In this document: piece by piece, positions 14,542 to 23,392 of the stretch
How the letters are laid out: the number at the start of each line of letters is the position of its first letter
Position numbering within the stretch: position 1 is the stretch's first letter
Source of the DNA: Sporobacter sp963663605
GTDB taxonomy: Bacteria; Bacillota; Clostridia; Oscillospirales; Oscillospiraceae
DNA length: 64,000 bases
Direction: 5' to 3'
NCBI GenBank assembly: GCA_963663605.2
Contig: CAXXVF010000002.1
Coordinates: 1,054,001 to 1,118,000 of the forward strand
Position numbers and translations under genes: made by a program
Notes under the pieces: model-generated
Told to the model about the DNA's origin: nothing
The model's database searches: none
Seen by the model: only the letters and a program-made list of their open reading frames with translations

Positions 14542-17421
14542 ATGACGGATATGCTGTTTACAATACTGAGCCTTTCGGCCTTCGGGTCCGTACTGGCCGG
14601 GTTCATGTTTCTTTTAAAGCCGTTGATGAGAAGCAGGGTCAGCAAAGCCTTAGCTTATTATCTCTGGCTTGCCGTCCTGCTCCGGTTGTGCCTGCCTTTT
14701 GGCGTGCGTCTTCTTGTGCCCGCCGGATGGCTTGACGGCGCGGCCCCGGCGATAAGCGATACGATTACGGAAAGCTCCGAAAATATCCCCGGCCCCACGG
14801 TCCAGGCCCCCGTATCAATTGCACCGGCACAGCAGGATAAGCAGGCGGCAACTGTCCCGGACAGCAGCGCGCCCGCGGCGGCGGCGGCCGAAGTCCCGAC
14901 GGATAACGGCGGCAAAACGCAAACGCTTGCTTCGTGGCTGAAGTCCCCGGCGGTCTGGCTTGTGATATGGGCCTTGGGCGCTGCGCTTTGCCTGGCGTGG
15001 CATATATTCGGATATATCCGGTTCACAGGCCTGATCCGGCGCACTGCGGTCTGTCCGGACGCAGACGATCTGGCGTTATTCCGCAGATTCAGTAAAAGCG
15101 GCAGGGTGCGGTTTATCCAAAGCGCGTTTGTCCGGACGCCGATGCTGCTGGGGTTTATAAATCCGACCGTTGTGACGCCGTGCGCGGCCTATTCAAAAAG
15201 CGGAAATGCGCAATTCCTGCGCGATATCCTGATGCACGAGCTCACGCATCACCGCCGGAAGGATATGCTTTACAAGTGGTTTGCTCTGATTGTTACGAGC
15301 CTGCACTGGTTCAATCCGCTTATGATACTGGTGCGCCGCGAAATAAGCCGGGCCTGCGAGCTCTCCTGCGACGAGGCGGTCATCCGCGCGCTTGACCCGG
15401 AACAAAAACAGCACTACGGTCAGACGCTGCTTTCGCTGGCCGCCCGGCAGCCGTTTCCCATGGGGATCCTCTCCACGACATTGTGCGAGGAAAAGGCCCT
15501 TCTGAAAGAAAGGCTGTTATTCATCAAGAACTACAAGGCGAAAACGCATGCCGCCCTGGCGCTGTCCCTGGCGCTGCTGCTCGTTTTTACGGGCTGCGCG
15601 GCGGTCAGCGGCGTTGGGAAAGCGCCGACGCCCGATGCGGATATGGCAGCGTCGGCGCCGCCGAGTCCCCCGGACACTTCGCAGGCGCCGGCGAGCCTGC
15701 AGGAGGACGTTACGCTTTTTGAAAAATTCGGCCTCACCGCCGCGATACCCAACGAGATCGTTGACAGCCTGATTATCCAAATCGAGCCGGAGGGGGAAAC
15801 GGATGAGGGCAAAGATATGCTCTTCTCCGTTTATGAAAAGCGCAGCTATGAAGCGTACCAGGCCGTTTATTCCGAAGGCTATGCGGGGTATATCTTTTCC
15901 ATCATGCGTTACAGCGAGGCGCGGTACGAGCAGTTCCTCGGCTCTGACGGCAGCGGAGAGAGCTTTTTCGCCAAAGACGACACGTATTATTACTGCTGGT
16001 TTACCCCCACGGACGTGCAGTTTTATTATGAAGGCGCTCATGAGGGCGATCTTGGGACGGATTCCGACGAGTGGAAAGCATGGCGGGAGCTCAACGAGAA
16101 ATGCGAGGCCATCCGGGACGACTTCATCGCGCGCAACAATCTGAACGTCTACAGCGACAGCGAATTCCGGGACAAAGCGTATACGTATGACAGCGCGCAC
16201 ATTTTCCTCAGCTACTACCCTTACTACGCGTATAACGGCAGCAAAGATGAGGTCCGGACGCTGGTCCTCTCCCAGCCCGCGACAAAGGGGGACGGCGGCA
16301 TCTGGTGCGTCGAGCGCTGGACGGACCGGCACGGTTATATATATCCGTATTTTCCGGACGCTGGCGGGGTGCCTTCCCGGGAATATTACGCCGCCCTGCA
16401 GGCGGATTGCGACAAGGGAATGAACACGGAGTGGCTCGTGCCGGAGGAAGCCGCCCTCTATTTTGTAAAGGCATACTTCGGCCACGACCCGGCAACGCCG
16501 GACAGCTTTGAGCGCACCGAAAACTACGCAGCCCTGTTTGAGCAGTCCACCGGGGATATCCACGACTATATGCCCGGTCTGCTGGCCGGGGAGCCGGTCA
16601 GCGATTATGAGCTTCTGCCCTGCCTGGAGAATTTAACCTACGATTCGTGGAGCGCGTTCGACGAGACGTACGGCAGGGACAAAAACTGGTGGAATTTCCT
16701 CTGGAGCGCCTTGGACGAAGCCGCCGTCAGCGAAAGCCAGCCCCACGGCCCGGATCAGGCTCTGCGGGACTACTATATCGGCAAGGCTTTCCTGGCATCC
16801 GACGCCGCTTATGCCGAGGGCCTGTCAACAATCGTGATGCGTCAATGGGCGCATGACGCCTCCCTGTACAGTTCCTATCTGAGCGTACATCTGGACGGAG
16901 ACGAGATGCGCACCCTGCGGCAGTACCTGACGTATGAGATCAGCTATAGCGGCGGGCTGTTCGGTCTGTACATACCCGATAGCCAACGCAGCATATGCCT
17001 CGATACGTATCCGGTCGGTTTCCCGTTCGCCTGCGAGCTTACCGAGGAGAGCCGGGAGAGTTCCTGGACCGAGAGCTTCGGGACAGTCACGGTGGTGGAG
17101 AGCGACGGCCTGCAGGTCACGTACTTAAATTCCGGTCAGGGCGTATATACCGTGATAACCCTCCGCGCCACAAAGGAAGCTTACGCCGTAGCGGGCGTCG
17201 CAGTTGGCGATACGGAAGAATATCTTCTGGAAAACTGGCCCGATCAGCTTAACAAGCTGGACACGATCAGCTACGACGACGCGGCCTGGTTCGGCAGCGG
17301 TTACGACGCGGCCTATGCGTATACGCCGGAGGAGAGTACAAAAAGCGTGCTGCTGCTAATAGAAGACGGCGCGGTTTCCGGCATTGAGCTCATTAACGGC
17401 ATTGACGGCGCTATGTATTGA
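14542..17421 (+). CDS. Large M56-family (BlaR1-like) membrane metallopeptidase (system 2)
   Basis: The 959-residue product has membrane helices near residues 3-24, 34-54 and 135-157. The zinc motif HELTH is at 232-236, SCDEAVI follows it, and a last helix is at 334-353. That helix ends in LVFTGCAAVSG, which looks like a lipobox. The outer ~600 residues are rich in Tyr, Trp and acidic residues and contain no recognisable penicillin-binding motifs. It presumably senses an unknown extracytoplasmic ligand and controls the BlaI protein encoded just upstream. ATG 14542 is chosen over an upstream in-frame GTG (14527) because the GTGAGGA site lies before it. Confidence 0.87.
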   Translation: MTDMLFTILSLSAFGSVLAGFMFLLKPLMRSRVSKALAYYLWLAVLLRLCLPFGVRLLVPAGWLDGAAPAISDTITESSENIPGPTVQAPVSIAPAQQDKQAATVPDSSAPAAAAAEVPTDNGGKTQTLASWLKSPAVWLVIWALGAALCLAWHIFGYIRFTGLIRRTAVCPDADDLALFRRFSKSGRVRFIQSAFVRTPMLLGFINPTVVTPCAAYSKSGNAQFLRDILMHELTHHRRKDMLYKWFALIVTSLHWFNPLMILVRREISRACELSCDEAVIRALDPEQKQHYGQTLLSLAARQPFPMGILSTTLCEEKALLKERLLFIKNYKAKTHAALALSLALLLVFTGCAAVSGVGKAPTPDADMAASAPPSPPDTSQAPASLQEDVTLFEKFGLTAAIPNEIVDSLIIQIEPEGETDEGKDMLFSVYEKRSYEAYQAVYSEGYAGYIFSIMRYSEARYEQFLGSDGSGESFFAKDDTYYYCWFTPTDVQFYYEGAHEGDLGTDSDEWKAWRELNEKCEAIRDDFIARNNLNVYSDSEFRDKAYTYDSAHIFLSYYPYYAYNGSKDEVRTLVLSQPATKGDGGIWCVERWTDRHGYIYPYFPDAGGVPSREYYAALQADCDKGMNTEWLVPEEAALYFVKAYFGHDPATPDSFERTENYAALFEQSTGDIHDYMPGLLAGEPVSDYELLPCLENLTYDSWSAFDETYGRDKNWWNFLWSALDEAAVSESQPHGPDQALRDYYIGKAFLASDAAYAEGLSTIVMRQWAHDASLYSSYLSVHLDGDEMRTLRQYLTYEISYSGGLFGLYIPDSQRSICLDTYPVGFPFACELTEESRESSWTESFGTVTVVESDGLQVTYLNSGQGVYTVITLRATKEAYAVAGVAVGDTEEYLLENWPDQLNKLDTISYDDAAWFGSGYDAAYAYTPEESTKSVLLLIEDGAVSGIELINGIDGAMY

Positions 17422-17469
17422 TGCTCGGGCAGCTGTGACATGGCAAAGCCGGCGTTTTAACGCCAAAGA

Positions 17470-17755
17470 AACAATTATCAGTCGGCAGCAGTGACAGCGC
17501 CTTTCAAAAGGAGCATTGAAGCGTCAGGACGTATGGACGTTGAAGCGGCGGGCCGCTGAAGGGCATCGGCCCCTACAAGAATGGGGATCGATTAAGCGAT
17601 GGGGGCGGCGGGCGGCCACGCAGGGCCGCACCCTACGGGGACGGCGTTGCGGCGGGCGACTAATAGTCGCCTCTGCAACGGACACGCAAAAAGAAACGGG
17701 CGAAATACGCGGGCGAACAAAGTTCGCCCCTACAAGGACGAGATAAACGCATTAG
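17470..17755. repeat. Interspersed GC-rich intergenic repeat cluster
   Basis: This gap (17422-17876) holds CAGTCGGCAGCAGTGACAGC with GCCTTTCAAAAGGAGC, then GGCGGCCACGCAGGGCCGCACCCTAC. GGCGACTAATAGTCGCC and GGGCGAACAAAGTTCGCCCCTAC units follow. These are the same building blocks as at 1.3, 2.6 and 13.7 kb. No gene is evident. Confidence 0.75.
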
Positions 17756-17787
17756 CAAGCAAAGCGGCAAAATGCGTTGTGTATAAA

Positions 17788-17815
17788 ACAGCCCGCAGGA
17801 AAACCTGCGGGCTGT
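17788..17815. terminator. Recurrent CCCGCAGG/CCTGCGGG hairpin, copy 2
   Basis: A perfect 12-bp stem, ACAGCCCGCAGG / CCTGCGGGCTGT, with an AAAA loop. It lies between convergent system-2 M56 and the GNAT remnant. Confidence 0.65.
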
Positions 17816-17876
17816 GGCGTGTATGGGGTGTTGTAAACGTGACAGGACACCTGAATAACCGGCGCTTAGGATAAGC

Positions 17877-18298
17877 TCATTTTATCCAATGCATCAAAAA
17901 CTCCGCTTCGCCGGTATTTTCATCAATCTGCTCTTTTATAACAGCGAAGCCTTCCCGTTGATAAAACCTGACCGCGAGATGTTCTTTTTATATACTTTCA
18001 GCGACAATTCCGAGCGGTTCTCCCTGACATGATCGAGCAGGGCTGTCCCTTTTCCCCGGGATTGATTATCCGCATCAATAAACAGGCCGGCAATATAATT
18101 CCCCTGCAAGCCGATAAACCCCTCAATCATATTGCTTTCTTCATATATAAATATTGTCGACTGGGGCAGCATCTTTTTAACCGCTTCAAAGTTGCTCCGC
18201 CAGTAGCTTTCGCTTATAAACGGATGCGCCACAACGTTGGTTTCAAGCCATATTTTCATTACCGCGTCTGTTTCATCGGCTTTAATTTTTCTGATCAT
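17877..18298 (-). pseudogene. Frameshifted GNAT-family N-acetyltransferase
   Basis: The 5' part (18298 down to about 17970) encodes an acetyltransferase N-terminus (MIRKIKADETDAVMKIW...; AGLFIDADNQSRGKGTALLDHV, the acetyl-CoA loop). The frame then runs out at 17936 with an unrelated tail. Adding one base near 17967-17978 restores VRFYQREGF...QIDENTGEAEFLMHW up to a stop at 17877-17879. That is the expected C-terminal beta-bulge region and end of this family. So the gene carries a one-base deletion, or the assembly has an error there. ATG 18298 is plausible for the start. If intact, it would acetylate an unknown amine substrate. Confidence 0.85.
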
Positions 18299-18415
18299 GT
18301 TTCTAATCCCGTAAATAATTATCGTTTGTTCCTGATGTCATAATACGCCTGAATACTGGAATAGTAAATACTTGCGGCTGCTTTATCCGCTTTTCATTTT
18401 TTCAGATATCATTTA

Positions 18416-18455
18416 GGACACACAGCCCGCAGGGAAACCTGCGGGCTGTGTGTCC
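18416..18455. terminator. Recurrent CCCGCAGG/CCTGCGGG hairpin, copy 3, 18-bp perfect stem
   Basis: GGACACACAGCCCGCAGG / CCTGCGGGCTGTGTGTCC with a GAAA tetraloop. It is downstream of the DUF6144 gene on the minus strand. There is no strong T-run on either side. Confidence 0.7.
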
Positions 18456-18507
18456 GGCGCTGCGTTAAGTCGGAGATAAACGCGTTTATTCTGACTGCCG
18501 GGACTTT

Positions 18508-19056
18508 TTACTTCCAGACGGGAGCGCGGGGAACGATCTTCATCAGACATATATCGTCACCCATTTTTACGCTTTTCAGCAGTTCCACGTCGACCTCGCA
18601 GCCGAAGGCCTTTTCAAAAAGGACCTTGCTGTACCCCGTCGTGCACTGGCACCATGGATCCGTATCCAGCCGGTCGACCTCGGCGAGCATCGGGCAGGGA
18701 CAAAACGGAAACTGCAGATAGAGCGTCCCGTCTTTAAAAGAGAGGCCGGCCGTTTTCGCTTTTTCTAGATTTGCAAATTCCTCAATGCCGGACGACGCCG
18801 CCATCAGTTCTTCCACAAGCGCCAGTTTTTCGTCCATTCCGTACCCGCACTGACAGTTCATTCTGATTTGTTTCACGGTTTGACTGTCAAATCGGTTTTC
18901 AAGCCTGCTCATAGCGGATTTTACCCAGGCCGGGTTATCCTCCGCTGAAGAGCGCCCGTTTTCTCCATATACGATTTCCGCCGCCGTTTCATCGTCGCTC
19001 GCGTCTTTTACGGCGTTAAATATCACTTGCTCCTGGATCTTTCTTATATCAAACAT
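18508..19056 (-). CDS. DUF6144-like Cys-rich protein (182 aa)
   Basis: The product has clustered cysteines: MNCQCGYGMDE near residue 87, FCPCP near 118 and PWCQCTTGYS near 134. This pattern, with the FEKAFGCEVDVELLKSVKMGDDICLMKI ending, is typical of the DUF6144 family in Clostridia; the assignment is from memory. The fold may resemble L-2-amino-thiazoline-4-carboxylate hydrolase-like proteins, but the activity is unknown. It is cytoplasmic, with no signal peptide. It stands alone, followed by a long hairpin. Confidence 0.8.
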   Translation of the reverse strand: MFDIRKIQEQVIFNAVKDASDDETAAEIVYGENGRSSAEDNPAWVKSAMSRLENRFDSQTVKQIRMNCQCGYGMDEKLALVEELMAASSGIEEFANLEKAKTAGLSFKDGTLYLQFPFCPCPMLAEVDRLDTDPWCQCTTGYSKVLFEKAFGCEVDVELLKSVKMGDDICLMKIVPRAPVWK

Positions 19057-19349
19057 AGTTTAAACCTCAATTCTCATTTTTAGTGAGTTGTGGTTTACAC
19101 CGCATAAAAAAGCACGCCAAGCCGGCGCGCTGTCCTTTAAGGCATTTCACGCAGCTTCACCACTGTTCGCTTTTAATCAAACGTATTACAAACAAAGGCT
19201 ATATTTAATAGCCGTCGTCCGTATGTTGCATTTGAAATTCAGCGATAGATTGGATCAAGCATGCATTAATATCCCTTTTATCTAAATTCTTCTTTATATT
19301 ACCAGGCCTCCCGAAAAAGTCAAGACGAATTTCGGGACCTGTTCAGGTT
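19057..19349. other. Intergenic stretch, no supported gene
   Basis: This is the upstream side of the DUF6144 gene, moderately AT-rich. A 65-codon plus-strand frame (19088-19285) has no ribosome site or recognisable similarity, so I do not call it. Confidence 0.5.
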
Positions 19350-19440
19350 CTCACGGTCATGGGGCGGCAGCCCCATACCTTCATGCGGGGAATGGGGCGG
19401 AGCCCCATACCTTTTAAGGGCGGCGGGCGGGATTAGATAA
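19350..19440. repeat. Interspersed repeat, double 3' unit
   Basis: Two adjacent ATGGGGCGG(C/A)(A/G)GCCCCATACCTT units (19359 and 19391) are followed by TTTTAAGGGCGGCGGGCGGGATTAGATAA. This is the clearest example of the 3' unit of the family. Confidence 0.75.
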
Positions 19441-19488
19441 TTGGGCGCGGCAGCGCAGACGCTCTGCCCTGCCCTTTTCCCGTAAAAA

Positions 19489-19517
19489 GAAAAGAGCTCC
19501 GAAAAGGAGCTCTTTAT
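19489..19517 (-). terminator. Rho-independent terminator of gap
   Basis: A stem AAAGAGCTCC / GGAGCTCTTT with a 5-base loop and T-run on the minus strand, 22 bases after the gap stop codon. Confidence 0.9.
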
Positions 19518-19538
19518 TAACTCTGATCTTTTGTTTTA

Positions 19539-20540
19539 TTATTTATGGTCGGCTTTGTACATATGCGCGATGAGGTCGAGCACCTTGCTGGAATAGCCGT
19601 ACTCGTTGTCGTACCAGGCAATGACTTTCATAAAGGTGTCGGTGAGCTGTATACCGGCTTTCGCGTCAAAAATCGAAATATGGGGGTCGCCGATAAAATC
19701 GGACGATACGACGTCCTCGTCCGTATAGGCGACAATTCCCCTGAGTTCATTTTCCGAGGCGCGTTTAACGGCGGCGCAGACGTCATCGTATGTAGCGGGC
19801 TTCTCAAGATTCACCGTGAGGTCCACGACGGAGGCGTCCAGCGTCGGCACGCGCATCGCCATGCCGGTCAGCCGGCCTTCGAGCGCCGGGATGACTTTCG
19901 TCACCGCTTCGGCGGCGCCGGTAGAGGACGGGATGATATTATAGGACGCGGCGCGTCCGAGGCGCCAGTTTTTAAGCGACTTTGCGTCGACGGTCTTCTG
20001 GGAGGCTGTCACGGAGTGGATGGTCGTCATGAGCCCGGAGGCAATCCCGAAGTTGTCCTGCAGGATTCCCGCGATGGGCGCTAAGCAGTTCGTCGTGCAC
20101 GAGGCGTTTGAAACGATATCCATGGACGCGTCGTATTTATCGGTATTGACGCCCATGACGAACATCGGGATATCCTTTGAGGGCGCCGTCACGACGACTT
20201 TTTTAACGCCGGTTTTCAAATGGGCCGCAGCCTTGTCCAGCGACTTGAACTGGCCGGTCGAATCCACCAGATACTCTACGCCGACCCACGGTATGTTTTC
20301 GGGATTGCGGTCGGAAAAAGCGGGTATCTCCCGGCCGTCGATGACGATGCCTCTGTCCGAATATGTAATGTCATGACCAAGCCGGCCGTGGAGCGTATCG
20401 TAGCGCATCATGTAGGCCATATAGTCGGGCGTGACGGTCGCGTTTATACCGACGACCTGTATATCCTTACGCTCCAGACTGGCTCTTAAAACAAGCCGTC
20501 CGATCCTTCCGAATCCGGTAATACCGATTTTAATGCTCAT
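19539..20540 (-). CDS. gap: Glyceraldehyde-3-phosphate dehydrogenase, type I
   Basis: The 333-residue product has the normal length. It carries the Rossmann motif GFGRIGR (9-15), the active-site SNASCTTNCLAP with catalytic Cys at about 148, and the C-terminal WYDNEYGYS. It converts glyceraldehyde-3-phosphate to 1,3-bisphosphoglycerate in glycolysis. The cofactor loop reads GINATV rather than the common GIND(L/T), so the Asp often associated with NAD preference is missing; NADP use is possible but unproven. ATG 20540 follows GGAGGTAACG. It is monocistronic: pgk and tpi are not adjacent. Confidence 0.97.
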   Translation of the reverse strand: MSIKIGITGFGRIGRLVLRASLERKDIQVVGINATVTPDYMAYMMRYDTLHGRLGHDITYSDRGIVIDGREIPAFSDRNPENIPWVGVEYLVDSTGQFKSLDKAAAHLKTGVKKVVVTAPSKDIPMFVMGVNTDKYDASMDIVSNASCTTNCLAPIAGILQDNFGIASGLMTTIHSVTASQKTVDAKSLKNWRLGRAASYNIIPSSTGAAEAVTKVIPALEGRLTGMAMRVPTLDASVVDLTVNLEKPATYDDVCAAVKRASENELRGIVAYTDEDVVSSDFIGDPHISIFDAKAGIQLTDTFMKVIAWYDNEYGYSSKVLDLIAHMYKADHK

Positions 20541-20588
20541 GCGTTACCTCCGAAGATCAGTTAGTTCTTTTTCGACTCTTCCCGATTA

Positions 20589-20616
20589 ATTATACCAATT
20601 TCCCTGTTGAAATCAA
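20589..20616 (-). promoter_or_regulatory. Sigma-A promoter of gap
   Basis: On the minus strand: TTGATT (20616-20611), a 16-bp spacer and TATAAT (20594-20589). Confidence 0.75.
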
Positions 20617-20835
20617 AGAGGGTCTGCCGCTTTTTTTAGTTTCGCGCAAAAAGCATAAAAAAATGTTGTTTTGCAGTGTGTTTTTTGATATTATGAGGGT
20701 TGACCCTGCTTTGAAAAAGTGAATATAGCGCGTTTCCATACATTTTTTAACAATATGTTGTTTAACATTTTTTAGCGCGTATTATTTTCAGCCGCCTCCA
20801 CATTGATATTAGACAGAGAAGGGAGGTCAATCGCC

Positions 20836-21918
20836 TTGTCAGATGGTCTGTCAAACGCTTTCGGGAACATTGCGCATGCTGTTATCGTCGAAAAAGACGG
20901 GAAACTTGCGTATTTCAACGAATCCGCCGCCAGGATGATATCAAACATCGAGGCGGCGACACCGGAAGATGTTCTCCCTGCGGAGCTATTAGCGCAAAAA
21001 GCCGCTAACTATATAGGGGAAGCGAAGATCGCCGGAAAAACCGTAGTTGTGTACATGACGACTTTGGACGACTACCGGGTCATAAGAATAATAGACGCCG
21101 CGCAGGAGGACCAGGGCGATTGGACGAATATTTTTGACGCTGTCAGCTATGAGCTGAACAACAGCCTCTCGGTCTTAAAAATGTCCTCCGGGCTCCTGCT
21201 GCCGTATATCGAAAATCAGGGAGATTCAAAGCTCAGCCGTTATGCGTCTATGATCTACCACTGCTATTACAACATCCAGCGCATCACGAACAATCTAAGT
21301 GATTTTTCCGACTTCATTCACAGCAATACAACGCTCAACCGTTCCTCATATGATCTGGTCGCTTCATGCAGGGCGCTCATAGACTCCGCGAGCCACCTGG
21401 TTTCCGACCGCTGGGTTGAGCTGAGCTTTAAATCCGTCCCAGACAGCCTCATCGTTTACGCGGATAAAGTGCGGCTGGATAAGCTGATCCTCAATCTCCT
21501 GTCCAACAGCCTAATGAACGCACCGGCCGGCAGAACGGTCGTTTTGTCCGTCGTTTCCGCCGGAAACCGGTTCATCCTGACGGTCAGCGACAACGGGGAC
21601 GGTATCCCAGCCGATATCATGCAGACGGCCTGGTGCCGGTACCGGATCAAGCGGGAGCTGACCGACCGGCCCAACGGCGTCGGCCTCGGGATGGCTATCA
21701 TACACGCCATTGCCCAACAGCACGGCGGAAGCGTCGTTTTGGAAAGCAGTCCTGAAAGCGGCACGACCGTTACGGTTTCGATCCCCATGGCGGAGCCGGA
21801 GGCCAACACCTTTAAAGAGCGCATCGCCGATTACGATAACTATCAGATGCAGCAGCTGTTAACGGAGCTGTCGGGCGTTATAAGCTCCGAGAAGTATACG
21901 CAGAAATATATGGATTAG
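20836..21918 (+). CDS. Histidine-kinase-like ATPase lacking the phospho-acceptor His
   Basis: The 360-residue product has an N-terminal PAS-like sensor fold (about 8-90), a two-helix dimerisation region and a C-terminal HATPase domain. The HATPase has N-box NLLSNSLMNAP, G1 DNGDGIP and G2 GVGLGMAI. In the H-box the canonical S-H-E-L is S-Y-E-L (Tyr at about residue 105), so normal autophosphorylation on His is not expected. No membrane helix and no response regulator are nearby. It may be a regulatory pseudokinase or pass phosphate differently. TTG 20836 is chosen because GGGAGG precedes it. Confidence 0.85.
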   Translation: MSDGLSNAFGNIAHAVIVEKDGKLAYFNESAARMISNIEAATPEDVLPAELLAQKAANYIGEAKIAGKTVVVYMTTLDDYRVIRIIDAAQEDQGDWTNIFDAVSYELNNSLSVLKMSSGLLLPYIENQGDSKLSRYASMIYHCYYNIQRITNNLSDFSDFIHSNTTLNRSSYDLVASCRALIDSASHLVSDRWVELSFKSVPDSLIVYADKVRLDKLILNLLSNSLMNAPAGRTVVLSVVSAGNRFILTVSDNGDGIPADIMQTAWCRYRIKRELTDRPNGVGLGMAIIHAIAQQHGGSVVLESSPESGTTVTVSIPMAEPEANTFKERIADYDNYQMQQLLTELSGVISSEKYTQKYMD

Positions 21919-22089
21919 ATCCCCGGCCGAACCTCGTTGACCCGCCTGCTCTTCTCCTGTGTTTCGCGATGTAACACAGGCAAACATGATAGTCCGCCGC
22001 CGCGTTCCGACTTGAGGGAGAGCGGCTTAAAGTAATTAATAAATCACAACCCGATATAATTCTATAGTCAAATCAACCCGGAGGCTCAG

Positions 22090-23343
22090 ATGGATAAGAA
22101 CCTCGGCATTTATATTCATATTCCGTTTTGCGCGGGCAAATGTGCTTACTGCGATTTCTATTCGCTTTCCGGGCATGAGAAACTCATGCCCGATTACCAG
22201 CACGCCCTTCTGCACCATATCAAGGAATACGCGCCGCAGCTTGACGGATACCTGATCGACACGGTATACTTCGGCGGCGGGACGCCAAGTTATTACGGCA
22301 GCGACCGGCTCATAAGCATTTTCAACGCCCTTAAAAAGTCCGGCCACGTGCTCATTGAATCGGAAGTGACGGCCGAAGTAAATCCTGAAAGCATAACAAA
22401 AGCCGACCTTCAAAGGATGCGCCGCGCCGGTTTCAACCGGCTGTCGATCGGCGTGCAGACGACCGACGACGCATTGCTCAAGAGCCTGGGCCGAAAACAC
22501 AGCTATGCGGACGCCGAGCAAGCCGTGCTGAATGCACGGGAATCCGGGTTTGACAACATCAGCATCGACCTTATATACGGGCTGCCATCCCAGACGCGGG
22601 ACGGCTGGGCCGATACGCTGGGCCGCGCCGCGGCGCTTAAGACCGAACACATATCCTGCTACGGCCTGAAAATCGATGAGGGCTCGCAGCTGTACATATA
22701 TAAGGACTCCCCTTTTATGCCCGACGACGATACACAGGCGGACATGTACCTGTACGCGATCGAGACGCTCAGCCGGTTCGGCTTCAAACAGTATGAGATC
22801 TCGAATTTCGCTCGGCGGGGATATGCGTCCAAACACAACCTGAAATACTGGATGGGTGAGGAATATCTGGGCTTCGGCACGGCGGCGCATTCGTATATCG
22901 GTGGCAAGCGCTTCAACTATATCGCCGACCTCGAAAAATACAGCGAAAACGTCCTGGCGGGGAAAAACATCGTCGACCTCAGCGAGGAGATCTCCAATTT
23001 CGAGCGCGCGAGCGAATACCTGATGCTCCGCCTTCGAACGACGCACGGCATATCCGAACAGGAGTACTACGACATCTATCCCTGCAGCATGGAAAGAGCC
23101 ATCGATCTCTTCCGGTTTTATGAGTCGCAGGGCTGGGCGGTGTTTACCGACGGCCGATGGAGCTTTACGCCGGAAGGTTTTTTACTGTCCAACACGCTCA
23201 TCGGCGAGATCCTTGAAACACAGACGAAACAGCGTTCGGAAATGACGCGGCCCTGGGAAAATTCCGAAGACGCGGCCTACCGGTCACAGCTGACGCTGTT
23301 CGAACGAAAACCGCAGGAAATCCAGCTCTTTCGGGGAATTTAA
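22090..23343 (+). CDS. hemW: Radical SAM heme chaperone HemW-like (coproporphyrinogen III oxidase family)
   Basis: The 417-residue product begins GIYIHIPFCAGKCAYCDFYS, with the radical-SAM [4Fe-4S] cysteines at about 14, 18 and 21 (CxxxCxxC). It continues with the HemN/HemW features VYFGGGTPSYYG, EVNPES, RLSIGVQT and the C-terminal HemN domain (EYLMLRLRTTHGIS). The lone Cys after CxxC that HemN uses (CxxxCxxCxC) is Phe here (CDFY), favouring HemW, which inserts heme. ATG 22090 follows CGGAGG. In Bacillus it sits with hrcA-grpE-dnaK; here those genes are absent. Confidence 0.93.
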   Translation: MDKNLGIYIHIPFCAGKCAYCDFYSLSGHEKLMPDYQHALLHHIKEYAPQLDGYLIDTVYFGGGTPSYYGSDRLISIFNALKKSGHVLIESEVTAEVNPESITKADLQRMRRAGFNRLSIGVQTTDDALLKSLGRKHSYADAEQAVLNARESGFDNISIDLIYGLPSQTRDGWADTLGRAAALKTEHISCYGLKIDEGSQLYIYKDSPFMPDDDTQADMYLYAIETLSRFGFKQYEISNFARRGYASKHNLKYWMGEEYLGFGTAAHSYIGGKRFNYIADLEKYSENVLAGKNIVDLSEEISNFERASEYLMLRLRTTHGISEQEYYDIYPCSMERAIDLFRFYESQGWAVFTDGRWSFTPEGFLLSNTLIGEILETQTKQRSEMTRPWENSEDAAYRSQLTLFERKPQEIQLFRGI

Positions 23344-23392
23344 CCAACAAATCCGTTAATTTATTGCTTGTACTTATTTACCGACACTATCA

